A DNA stretch of 64,000 nucleotides from Mrakia gelida (Eukaryota > Basidiomycota > Tremellomycetes > Cystofilobasidiales > Mrakiaceae), in the NCBI GenBank assembly GCA_024345305.1, contig BRON01000006.1, positions 310,001-374,000 on the forward strand, read 5' to 3'. How positions within the stretch are numbered: position 1 is the first letter of the stretch; each line of letters starts with the position of its first letter. Under the pieces are notes generated by a model. The model was not told where the DNA came from and made no database searches. It worked only from the letters and a program-made list of their open reading frames with translations. Positions 1 through 10,256 of the stretch are shown here, one piece after another. The position numbers and the translations under genes are program-made.

Positions 1-35
1 GTGGTACCAGCAGTCCTTCGCCTCGACGAAAGGTC

Positions 36-1892
36 CTACTGAGGTCCTGGGAGAAGGAAGCAAGCGAATGAGGACGAAACGAGAAGCGGACGCGGTTAGA
101 GGAACGATCGTGCAGAGGGAGCTGCGATGAGACACTCACTTTGCCGATCAGGTCTCCTTCCGTTGCCCGTCTTAGCACCGGCAGCCTGACCCATGTCGAT
201 TCGAGAGTTCGAGTTCAACAGCCTCTCTACCTCCTCCCACGTCTTCGTCGGAACCAGCCTCTTCATCTTCGCCTGTAGATCGTTAAACTCGTCCCAGTTG
301 ACGTCGCGTAAACTCCGATGGCGAGGGTGCCTGACGATCTGATCCGCTAGCTTGATGGTCGATGCCAATCCGGGAGCGGTGAGGGGAGGAGTCGTGGTGG
401 GGTCGACGAGGTGTTGAGCTTGTTGTTCGCGGAGTGGACGAGAAGTTCGTCCTACGCTCCGCATCAGTCGAGGCATTCAATGTAGGCTTGGAAGTTGTTC
501 TCGTCAAGCGCGAAACCACTCGTTTGAAGGTCCTTCCATGTCGCGAGAGCTCGAGCGAGAGAGCCGCTGGAAAGAAGAGCAAGGAGAGCGACGCGTCAAA
601 ACAGGCTTGATCGCTCCTTCTGTACGTCTGGCGCACGACCGTTGCTCGCAGCTCACCTGAATCCGCAAGCGTCGAAGTACTGTATTGAAGAGGACGATTC
701 AGACGATTGAAGAGTCAGCGGTCCGGCGTCGAAAAAAAAAGAGGACGCGTCAACGACGAAAGGGAAGACTCACCACCGAAACCGCTCTCTGATCGATCCC
801 CACGCCTCCTTCAGAACTCATCAGCCCCCAGACCTCCTCTACGTCCTCGAAAGACTTCCCCTTGTCGTATGCCTCCGTCAGTGAAGTGTAACTCCGAACG
901 GTGAAGACGTCCTTGTCGACCTCCTTCATAGCCTGGTGGATCGCTCGAACGTCGAGGAGGTGTTGAAGACGAAGGCACTCGAGTTCGGCGACGACGTCAG
1001 GAGGGGGTGCTGCTGCCGAGGGGTCGAGTCGACGTCGATCTTGGGTGTAGAGACGAGCGTAGATCTCGAGAAGTGCGTTGAGAGGGTTGTGGTTCGGGTC
1101 GTAGAAGGAGAGACGTGTTCGAGCCTGGTTGGCGAGGAGGAAGTGGAGGATCGGATCCGGATGCGGTCGAGGTTGTAGTCCACGAAGCACTTCGGTGAGC
1201 TCTTGGACTGTCCGGTAGACCAACTCCTTGACTCCCTCGTCGCGACGACCGTCCTCCGTGACGCGAAGGATCCACCCCGCGACGTCCACCCCTTCCTCCA
1301 AACTGCTCGCCACCTCCATCAACCTCCTTGAAAATTCATTTACTTCCTCCCTCGTACCAGTCGCTTCCAACGATCCCTTTCCAGCGTGCACAGCGACCAA
1401 GTCTGCTGAATACGGGGGAGGCGACGTGGGGTTTCGAGCGAAATCCCGAATGAGGTTGAGGAGAGTAGAGGAGGTGATTCGAACGCCAGAGGATGAGTTG
1501 GCAGGAGATCGGGGTGTCCGAAGAGGGGAGGAGTTGTTGGGAGGCCGGCGTGGGGCCTGGGGAGGACGTTGTAGGGGCTGCAGAGGAGAGGAGAGGGAGG
1601 GGGAGGTCTTCGTCGCCGTTCTGGAAGGGATGAGGGGAGGGGGAGGAGTCGACTGGCAACAGTACAACAGGGAAGAGATGAGCTTTTCTATACACAGAAG
1701 ATCGAGACACATGCAGCAGCTCACAGAGATGGTGGGAGATGGGAATATCTGAGACGGTGTGTGCGGAGGACGGTCTCGAAGATCGACTTTGTCGAGAGGT
1801 GAGCTCGAGCTGTAACGAAGGAGGTGGCCGATTCTCGTCCTTCTAGCGAGCTGAGCGAGGGTCCTCCCAAGCGATGAAGTCGAGAGAAGCAT
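36..1892 (-). CDS. Mitochondrial PPR/TPR-like helical-repeat protein, paralogue 1; C-terminal third frame-disrupted
   Basis: Rebuilt exons (minus): 1725-1892, 774-1652, 657-679, 140-566, 36-46. The start at 1892 opens a serine/arginine-rich presequence (MLLSTSSLGRTLAQLARRTR) typical of mitochondrial import. The body is paralogous to the gene at 19808-21506, sharing the pattern WILRVTE...AIHQ.M.EV.KD...EGGVGIDQ. The helical repeat region with ATWKDL...AYIECL resembles pentatricopeptide-type repeats, which usually bind organelle RNA; that role is inferred. In exon 4 the frame that matches the paralogue meets TGA at 464-466 and then a TAG where the paralogue has Trp. Downstream similarity (KTWEEVERLL) continues only in another frame. 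So this is a truncated protein, a decaying copy, or an assembly error. Intron 1 is in frame (72 nt), so a naive ORF reads through it. Confidence 0.6.
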
Positions 1893-2018
1893 AGCGAGGT
1901 CGCTGAGCCAGTCGGAGAGGGTAGAGGAGGGGAAAGCTGGGATCGGGCGAGGGTGAGGGATGGGAGGGAAGAAGGAGGAAGGAGCGTCGACTTTTTTGAG
2001 CTCAAGCGTTTCCCTTTC

Positions 2019-3471
2019 ATCAGCTTTCATCTTCTTCCCTTTGACGAATTCCGCCCTCCTCTCTCGCTCGCCACTCGTCCGAACAGAGCGCATAGACATG
2101 AGTATCGAGTCGAGGCAATGACCTTGGGCGAGCGAGCGGATCGTGAACTGGGAAGCTGGAAGGATCCGGACTGGAAACGTTGAACGACGGGCGACGCCAG
2201 GCGAGCGCGATCTGGAGGGGCCGAGAGGTGAGAAACTTTCAGTCAGTGAAGAGTTGGATAGAGAGGAGACGGCTCGACTAACTTTGATGGCAGAAGGACT
2301 GACACGAAGAGCTTGGGGAGCGAGAGGGAGGCGGGCAAGACGCGACGAGGGAGAGGCGGCTGTCAAGAGAGAGAAGGCGAGAGACGTCAGCTCAGAGGAC
2401 CGGAGAGTCAGAGAAACCATAATGCAAGGAAAGAGAAAGGTTACGGCTCACCGAAGTGTCAAGCATTGGACTGAGCAACGAACGAAGTCGACGTGCCGTC
2501 GTCCGCAACCCAACTCCAGTTCTCCCCACCTCTCTCGATCCTCCCGAGGTGCCTCTCTAGCCTCCTTGCTCACTTGACCAACCGTACAGCTCCTTGTTGT
2601 GCTTTGAGAAGCTCCTCGAGAGACAGCGAGCGACCTCCAGACGTCGACTCGTCTTCGCCAGGTGAAGGGTGACGACGAGGTTCTCCGAGTCGAGGAGGGA
2701 CGAGGGAAGCCTTGGGTCAGCCGTGATGGGAGATACCATAGACCCTGGTGATCTGGGAGGAGCGGAGAGCTCGAGAGTGTCGAGTTGGTCTGCGTGAGGT
2801 CCGAGAAGTTGTCCGATGAGCTGCTGGCTGTGTTCTGCGACCTTCTGCCAAAACGACGAGTAGTGCTCGAGTAGGATCTCGTCTATACTTATGCCATCAC
2901 CTTCGTACGGGTCTCCTCCATCGACGAGAACCTCCAGAGTCCAAACTTCCTCGAGTCGACGGATGAGGAGTCGGTACGAAGGCTCGTCGTCGCAGTTCTT
3001 CTCCTCGAGACCGGACGGAACGAGGCAGCCTGATTCTCCGAGGCAGACGTGCCTGAGGTTCAGGAGGAGGATAGGAGGAAGTTTGAAGAGGAAGTCCGGG
3101 TCTTCGAAGGAGGGTTGGAATCCATCGTCGAACTCTTCGTTGATCGCGGCGAGGTCGTAGGGAGGAGCTGCATCTTCTCCGAAACAGAGCTCCTTGACCC
3201 AACCTCGTCGACGATCTCCGACCTCCCCGTCGATGGTGAGGAGTCCGGTCTTGGGATTGAAGAACAGAGGGAAGTCGGAGGGTTGGATGAGGGTGAGAGA
3301 TCGCCAGAAGAAGGGGAGAGCGAGCTGGAGGAAGCGTTTGGAGGTGAGGAGGAGGGAGGTTGAGCCCTTGAGGGGAGTGGTAGGAGAGGAAGGTGTAGAG
3401 ATGGTTTTGGATCCGAAGACTTGAGAGAGGATCTCGATAAGAGCGTCGTCAGGGAGATGAGGGATGGTCAT
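2019..3471 (-). CDS. F-box-type protein
   Basis: The start at 3471 gives MTIPHLPDDALIEILSQVFG, a typical F-box opening, followed by LLLTSKRFLQLALPFFWRSL (the helix usually reading CR...W). F-box proteins join substrates to SCF ubiquitin ligases through Skp1. The remaining about 250 residues of exon 1 (2574-3471) are leucine-rich and acidic with no recognised substrate domain. Exon 1 ends at a GTGAGC donor. Candidate downstream exons lie near 2465-2483, 2304-2381 and 2019-2228, the last ending in TGA at 2019. They leave a phase conflict I could not resolve, so the 3' part is provisional. The open frame upstream of the chosen Met is probably 5' UTR. The next gene on the same strand starts 127 bp further on. 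Confidence 0.6.
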
Positions 3472-3793
3472 GGTGAGAAGAAAAGGAGGGAAGGGGAGAT
3501 GAAGATGGAGGTGGGAGGGAGGAAGCAGTGGCGAGCTCGCGATCGCTCCTCCCTTTCCTTTTCGCACGCTTCTTTTTCCCAGCAGACCTTCCTGGGTCGG
3601 AGATTTTTCTCTTCGAGGGGGATCTATGGACTTCCGTCCGACGAAAAAAAAATGCCGGTTCCGCATATTAGAATCGGAGAAAAGCTCCTCCAGCGTGGCT
3701 CTCCTCGCCGAAGCCTCCGTCTCGCTTCAATCTTCCTCCCCTAGCTCTTCTAATCCTTCAACCACCAGCATCACACTCGATCATCTTTTAGCC

Positions 3794-6326
3794 ATGTCTA
3801 CTCTCACCTCTGCTCAAGAAGTCCCTTTCCCTCCTACGATCCCGGATTTCCTTCGACCACCTCTCTCCATCCCTCGCGGCCCAACCTTCCTCCATCCTCC
3901 TCCCGACTACTCGCCCATATCTCCTGCTACCTCCTCCTCCTCTCCACCTTACGACTTCCCAATCAACGACCCAACTCCTCCTTTGGACGTCATCGGGCCT
4001 GTTTCTCCTGGAACCATCGCTACGCCCCTCAACGTCCCTGGCAAGAAGGAAGCGAAGGGAGGGATGTTGAGCTCGCTGCGAGGCAGAGGCTCGCCAAAGG
4101 AGAAGGACTCTATCGACCTCGTCTTCTCGGAAGGACTCGTGTTTCTCGTTCCACCGAGACACGAGAGACTAGGAGTTGGGCTGGGAGACTTTGGAGTCGA
4201 GGGAGACGGTGGTGGCAAGGACGTGAGTTCTGCTGCTCAAGACAGCATGACGAGCTCGTCGTCCCTCCTCTCCGTCGCTGACTCACTCGTCTTCTCTCTA
4301 CATTCTGTCGTCCAGGGTCAGATCAACGGATTCATCAACGTCGTCTCTATACAGCGTCGACTCGTGAAATCGATCCAAGTTCGTCTCGTAGGAACTCATC
4401 GCCTCGCTTACCCCAAAGGAGGGCCCGTCAAGGAGGAAGTCTTCCTCACTCGCGAGCTCTTCGTCAAGGGATCTGGATCAGATCAGCGAGAGATCTGGCT
4501 TGAGCAGGGAATCAGCACGTTATTCACTATCTCTCTGTCAGCGTCTTTCTTCTCGAGCGGAGCTGTTCACTGAATCTTTGATCTCCCCCTTTCGCACGCG
4601 CGTCGCAGCTTTGAGTTCTCCTTCACGCTCCCTTCCTCCTCTCCCGTCTCGGATCGATCACCGGTTGGCAGATGCCAGTATCACGTATTTGGCAAGGTCA
4701 TTGGGACTGTTAAGGGTGGAGATCTTGAGGTTAGAAAGGAAGCTATCGTTGTCTGTGAGTTTCGACGCGACGCGACGCGCCCTTCTCTCTTTATCGTCTT
4801 CTCTTCCCTCAACGCTGACGTACCTGCTTTCCCCTCTTTGTACCTAGGTAATCCTCACCGGTGAGTTTGTGCCTCACAACGTCGTCTTTGCCCTGAAGTC
4901 CCAGGAGCTGACTTTGCTTCGCCGTTCGTTCAGAGAATCGAATGGTTCGTCGTCTCGCGCACTTTCGCCTTGCGCGACTCGCTCTAACCATGTCTGTCGT
5001 CTTCTCCTTCTAAAACATCAGTCCTTCAGTTCCAATATCGTCAAGAAGCTCTCTCTCAACACTTCGGACCCTTCGCGCTCGATCTCACGGCCAACGTGAG
5101 TTCTCGTCTCGTACGACCTCCGCTTGTCCTCGCGTTCTCGACGTCTGACCTACCGCTCCTCCTTCTCGCACGTCTCGTAGGAATTCCTCGTCTCCTCACC
5201 CTTCCTCCTCACCCTCACTCTCGCCTCTCCTCCTCCCTCGCTCACCATCTTCGGCATCAACGCGTTCCTCGTCCAAACCACCACTCTCCCTCCTCTCCGA
5301 CCTGGCTCCCAAGCCGTCGAGGTCAAAGGCCCTAGGCGGTATGTCGTTCGAGAAGGTCCCAGAGGCCGATACGCTGCTTCTGGGTGGGCGAAGAAGGCGA
5401 GGTCGGGGACGGAGGAGGGTGGGGCGGTGATCCTCGATGGAACGAAACCGGTGAGGAAGGAGGATCTCGAGGGTGGGTTTTGGAGGTGGGCAAAGGTTGG
5501 AAGGATAGTGAGTCTACATTCTTACTCTCTTCGTCGTACTGGGAGGGATTCACGAGATGGACCGACAGGCAAGGGGAGAAACTGACGACGCGTCGTCGCT
5601 TTCTCGCTAGCCCAACGACGAGCAGATCCGACCTTCGACTCTGCCTGGAACCCATACGGCTCTCAGGTTCTCGACCACACTCGTCGTCGAGCTCGTCTTC
5701 AACGAGGAAGGACATGGGTTGAATCCCGAGGTCAAGATCGCGACTCTTTTCGAGAAGGAGGTCTTTTTGGCGTCGTGAGTTGACCGTTCGTTGCCCTCGA
5801 CTCGGATCTGCGACGACTTCCGCTGACCTACCTTCAATGTTGTCGCTCTACAGATGCTGCTGCTTCCTTCCTCATCTCGCTCTTCCTACGTACGAGAAGG
5901 ACACTCCCGCTTCGCAGAGATTTGAATGGCGACCTGACGGCTGGTGAGTCTGCGTTCCCCTCGTTCTTGCCTCTCGATGGAGACTGTCGCTGATACTTTC
6001 GTCTGGTTTCTGGTTCTTCGTCTTCAGCGTTGGGTGCATGTGTGACGAAAAGTAAGTCCTTCTTCTCCTCGTTCTCCCTCTCAACATCTCCTGAACTGAC
6101 GCGTCGTCCTTTTCTTCTTCTTCCTCCTCGTCGCAGCTGGGAAGCCCTCGAGCGCAACGAGATCGCTCTGATGCGAGGAGGGGACTCTCAGGAAGAGCTC
6201 ACCTCAGACGGGATGGTCGCTCGCCGCACCGGAGTGACTTGGGAGGGAGGACAAGGGCAGGGATGGGTCGACGGCGGATCAACAGGCTCGAAACCACCTT
6301 TGGCTTGCTCGCACGAGTCTCATTGA
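3794..6326 (+). CDS. Alpha-arrestin-like protein with PY motif
   Basis: Ten exons, approximately 3794-4222, 4316-4518, 4609-4750, 4848-4945, 5032-5095, 5181-5507, 5611-5774, 5854-5943, 6028-6051 and 6137-6326. The start has a good context (tttagccATGTCT). The N-terminal 60 residues are proline-rich with PPDY at residues 36-39 and a second PPY near 51. PPxY motifs recruit Rsp5/Nedd4 ligases in known alpha-arrestins. The arrestin-like beta sandwich runs from GQINGFINVVSIQRRLVKSI (exon 2) through the LTGEFVPHNVVFAL segment to VELVFNEEGHGLNPEVKI. Such proteins normally link Rsp5 to plasma-membrane transporters for endocytosis; that role is inferred here. Intron 2 has an unusual GTTATT donor and exon 9 is only 24 nt. 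The donor of intron 3 is ambiguous by a few bases. Confidence 0.75.
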
Positions 6327-6973
6327 TTTTCTTCGCTCCGCTTTCTTACGATCTTAACGAGCTTGTTTTTCCCAGAAGATCGACGGAGAGAGAAAAAACT
6401 TCCTCTGCTGACCTGTTTGAGTCCGCGTCTGAAACTTGAGCGACATTCCGTTCCTCCCCGAGCGAGCGTTGATCGACCCTCAACCAAATCGACGGAACTT
6501 GATCTTTTCTTTCCTGACTTCTACGAACGAACTCTCGGTGAGTGCTAGAGGGCTCTAACAAATCTCCTGGGATCGACTCGGGATGGGTGTAGGGAGGGGC
6601 GAAGGAGAGAATGGAAGAAGAAGAACGGGGTGAAGGGAGGGAGGAGGAAGGGAAGAGAGCGAGCTCATCGACCTTCCTTCCCCCACTCCTTCCGAACGAG
6701 CGAGCTCGCTCGACATGCATCCCTCGAGCGAGGGAAGGGAGACATCCTGGATGGATCCTAGACCCCTCCTTCGAGATCTACGTCGTAGAGAGAATCTCTG
6801 GAAGAGTCGAGCTGAACTCGTTCTTCTTTCCTCCGGTTCAGGTCAGCTTCGACACTCATCCTCATCCAACGAGAGCTCACCTTTTACCGCCTTTCCTCGA
6901 CCTCAGCACCCATCGCCCCTTCCTACACCCCTACGGATCCATCAGATCTCGTCCCTTCTTTCCACACGTTCGG
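6327..6973 (+). other. Intergenic, promoter side of the ERT1-type gene
   Basis: 647 bp between the arrestin-like stop and the ERT1-type start. It is purine- and pyrimidine-block rich. An open frame runs into the ERT1-type Met without a stop, but its composition is low-complexity and I place the start at 6974. No RNA gene or repeat seen. Confidence 0.5.
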
Positions 6974-9894
6974 ATGGCCAAAGAATCTACAGCTGAAGGA
7001 GATGGAGTGGAAACGAAGAAGAAGAGGAAGGCAAGCCGAGGTCAGTCGACTTTGATTTCCGCCGTCCATCTTCTCCCCCTCTAGGCTCTTTGGCTCATCT
7101 TTCGACTCTTGCGCTTGGAACTTTACAGCTTGCCAGTCGTGTCAGAAAGGTAGGTTCCGAGCTGTAAAGGTCAAAAGGTTGAATCCGTTTGAGCTGACTC
7201 GCTGACCTCGGTGTTCGTCTGTCCTCTCGCTTTCGCCCAGCCCACCTCACTTGTGAGCTCTCGCTCTTCGACGTCCTTCCCTCTTTGAACCCTCTTTGAC
7301 CAAACATCGGGTTTCTTTCTTTGCTAGGCTCGGACGTTCGACCTTGTGCTCGATGCATCAAGCGAGGTGATGAGTGTATAGAGGGAGCGAAGAAGAAGGC
7401 GAGATATCTCCTCACCCCAGGTTCGTCCGGTCTCCTCCCCTCCCTCTTCGCGTCCTTCCTCGGCTACAACAATACAACAGCCGCTGAGACTTCCTCCTCC
7501 CCTTTTTTCGCAGAGGAACTCGCTGAACTCGCCAAAGAACCTCCGAAACCCAAACGACCTCGAGTCTCGAAGGCCAAAGAAGCAGCAGCGGCGGCAGCAT
7601 CAGCACCCTCTCCTCCCAAACCCACGTCACCTCCCTCGTCAACTTCAACCTCAGCTCAACCTCCTCCGACTTCCTCGAACCAGCAGCCTCATCCTCATCG
7701 AAACAGCATCGATACCTCGGATCCCTCCTACCTCTACCCTCAATATCCCAACTTCCTACCCGCTCAGAACCCAACGACCGCCGCCAACTTCTTCCCAGCC
7801 TCCTCGGCTCCCTACAACAACTTCCCCTCGAATACCTCTCAGCTCTCGAGCCATCAACGACAGCTGGCGATGACCCAGCAACAACAACAACAGCAGCAGC
7901 AGTCTCAGCAGGGCTTCCACTCGATACCGTCGCATCCTCAGAGCAGTGAGAGGATGGCCGAGGACGACGAGGACGAAGACGACGATGCCTCGAGCGACGC
8001 GGACGCGTCTGGGACGACGGAAGGGGTTTCGATGAGGGTTGACGAGACTGGCAGTGAGGTTGGAACGGGAATGAACGACTCAGCTGCATTTGGAGACGAT
8101 GGTGAGTTCGATTCTTCGTTTCCTCTCTCTTGTTCTCGACGCGTTCAGTCCTCGAACTGAAACATCGCTCGCCGCGTTTCCTCCTCTCCCAGCCTCGCAA
8201 TCGAACCTCGTCAACCCCCATCTCCATCGGCACAGCTTCTCTAACGATCAACCCCCCTCCTTGTCCCAAAACCAACTCCCTTCCTCCCTTCTTTCTCCTC
8301 TCAGCAACAACCTCCTCCCCTTCCCCTCCCCAACCTCCTCCTCCCAAATCTACCCTTCCAACATCCTTCAAAACCAGAACCCAGCTCCCCGCTCCTCCTC
8401 CTCCCACATCTCAGACTCTCAACCCCAGTCCTCCACCCTCGCTCCTCCGTCGTCTGATCCTCGCAACGGGAACATCAACTCAAGCGGCGGCGCGAACACT
8501 TGGACGTGGGAGGGAGCTCAAGTGCCTCCTCCTTGGGAAGGATTCCATCCGGGAGCGGGTCAGCAGAGCATGCATTCGATCATACCTGCCTCGCAGAATG
8601 GAGCGTTCGATGTGGTGATGGGAGGACCAGGAGGAGGGGCAGGAGTCGAGGATCTGAAGGGGAAGGGGAAGGAACGAGATAGGGTTGAGATCGTGCTTGG
8701 GAAGGCATACAACGTGAGTGCTCGCACCCTACACAGCATCTGTTATAGCTGAGCCGTCGCTGAATTGACTCACTTTCGCTCAAATAGTACTCGGACGGCT
8801 ACACAAGACTCCTCGAGTTCGCGACGGAAAGGTCCGTCTCGGTTCTTGCGTTTTCGTCCGCAGGTCGAGCCCCGCCAGCCGGCTGACTTCTTGTCTTCAC
8901 CTTGCTGCAGATTTGGACAACTGGATACCCTTCGACTGGTACGAAGCCTCGCCGAGTTCCGTCCCAAGATGCTGACGATGTCGTTCGTTCCCTCTCCCTT
9001 CGTCTCCCGTTCTCGCACGACCGTCTTCTTACCGAGGCTCATTGTCTCTTTTCTGCTCCTCTTACAGCGCCACCCAAACTCCCGAATCCCTCGCCTTCAA
9101 AGAAGAAGCCTTCCAACGATCCTTAACCGTTCGTTCCTCTCCTTCGTTCTCGTTTCCTCGACGCGTCGACCAACAACCTCGCTGACCCCTCTCGTTCCTT
9201 CTTCGCTTCCTCACAGGACCTCACCACCATCCTCCTCCCTCTCACCGGAACCCCTACAGCCGTCTGGCGTCGTACAGGAGAACTCGTCGCCGTCGGACAG
9301 GAGTTCTCGATCCTCACCGAATGGCCTTTGTCGGAGCTGCTCTACGTGCCCAAGGAGAAGAAGGACGTCGCGAGGACGGGTGGGGGGCCGGCTTGGCAGG
9401 GGAAGCATATTTGGGAGGTTTTGCAGCAGAAGAGGTGAGTGGTCCTACCTGTTTTGGGTGAGTGGAGAGAGAGAGAGGGAACGAAGCTGACTTTTTCGCT
9501 TCGTCTCCCTCGTTTCCTCTTCCAGCACGGTCGAGTACTTCGAAGAGTTCGGGAAGCGAGCGTTCGATGGAACGATGGGAGGAAGCTTCAAGGCTCATGC
9601 GACGCTGATGACTCCTCAAGGGAGAGCCGTCAGTTGTTGTGCTAGCTTTACTGTTCGGAGAGATGTGAGTTGACGCTCGTTCTCGTTCTCTCGACGCGTC
9701 GGTCGTTCTTTCTTCCTCGACTGATCGCTCCTTCCTCGTTCGTTTCAAACAGCTCTTCGATCTCCCGAGCTTGATCATTGGGTGAGCTCTCTTCCCTACC
9801 CCTCTTCTTCAGGCTCGAACGAACCGTCGCTGATCTTCTCGTTGTTCCTCTCCTTCCCTCCTCGTCGCGCAGGCAATTCCTTCCCTTGCTTTGA
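6974..9894 (+). CDS. ERT1: ERT1/AcuK-type Zn2Cys6 transcription factor with PAS-like region
   Basis: Spliced N-terminal exons give ACQSCQKAHLTC then [16 protein letters not shown] and a basic KKKARYL tail. This six-cysteine zinc cluster with AHLTC and RPC.RCIKR is the signature of the ERT1/RDS2/AcuK family, activators of gluconeogenesis and of growth on non-fermentable carbon. A long disordered Ser/Pro/Gln region follows, with a run of nine Gln and an acidic DDEDEDDD patch. The C-terminal third holds the conserved PAS-like part: [49 protein letters not shown], and the end [19 protein letters not shown]. About twelve exons; two introns near 8980 and 9130 use GTTCGT donors. Start is the first Met after gttcgg. 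TGA at 9892. Probably nuclear. Confidence 0.88.
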
Positions 9895-10256
9895 CCTCTC
9901 GTCTCGTCTGTCACCGCTCGCTGTTGAAGTAGTAGCTTCTCTCTGTGTAACGAAATGAAACGATCTCCATCCTTCATCTTCTTCTAGTGTACAGAAGCGT
10001 AGCAGAGTGTAACGTTAAGAAGAGTCCGTTTGGCTGTTGGTGGCAAGAAGCAGCAAAAGCAAGAAAGGAAAGACGAGGAGCGAATGAGTCCGAGTGGTTG
10101 CGAGGAGACCGACAGAGAGGGTATAGACCGAGATGAATATTACAGATGTAGGACTAGCAGCGAGAAGAGAAATGCGAACCCTACGAAACGAAACGAACCA
10201 AAAACAAAACAAACGAAACCCGTCCTCCCTCGACGCGTCGTCCGTCCGTCCACTCT
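9895..10256. other. Convergent 3' region
   Basis: 362 bp between two stop codons facing each other. It carries AC-rich stretches (aaaacaaaacaaacgaaac) and GACGCGTC near 10231. No gene seen. Confidence 0.5.

Noticed and set aside
1893..2420. Extension of the first mitochondrial-repeat ORF upstream to 2420
   Set aside because: The presequence starts at 1892 and matches the paralogue's 168-nt first exon exactly; the upstream part overlaps candidate exons of the F-box gene.
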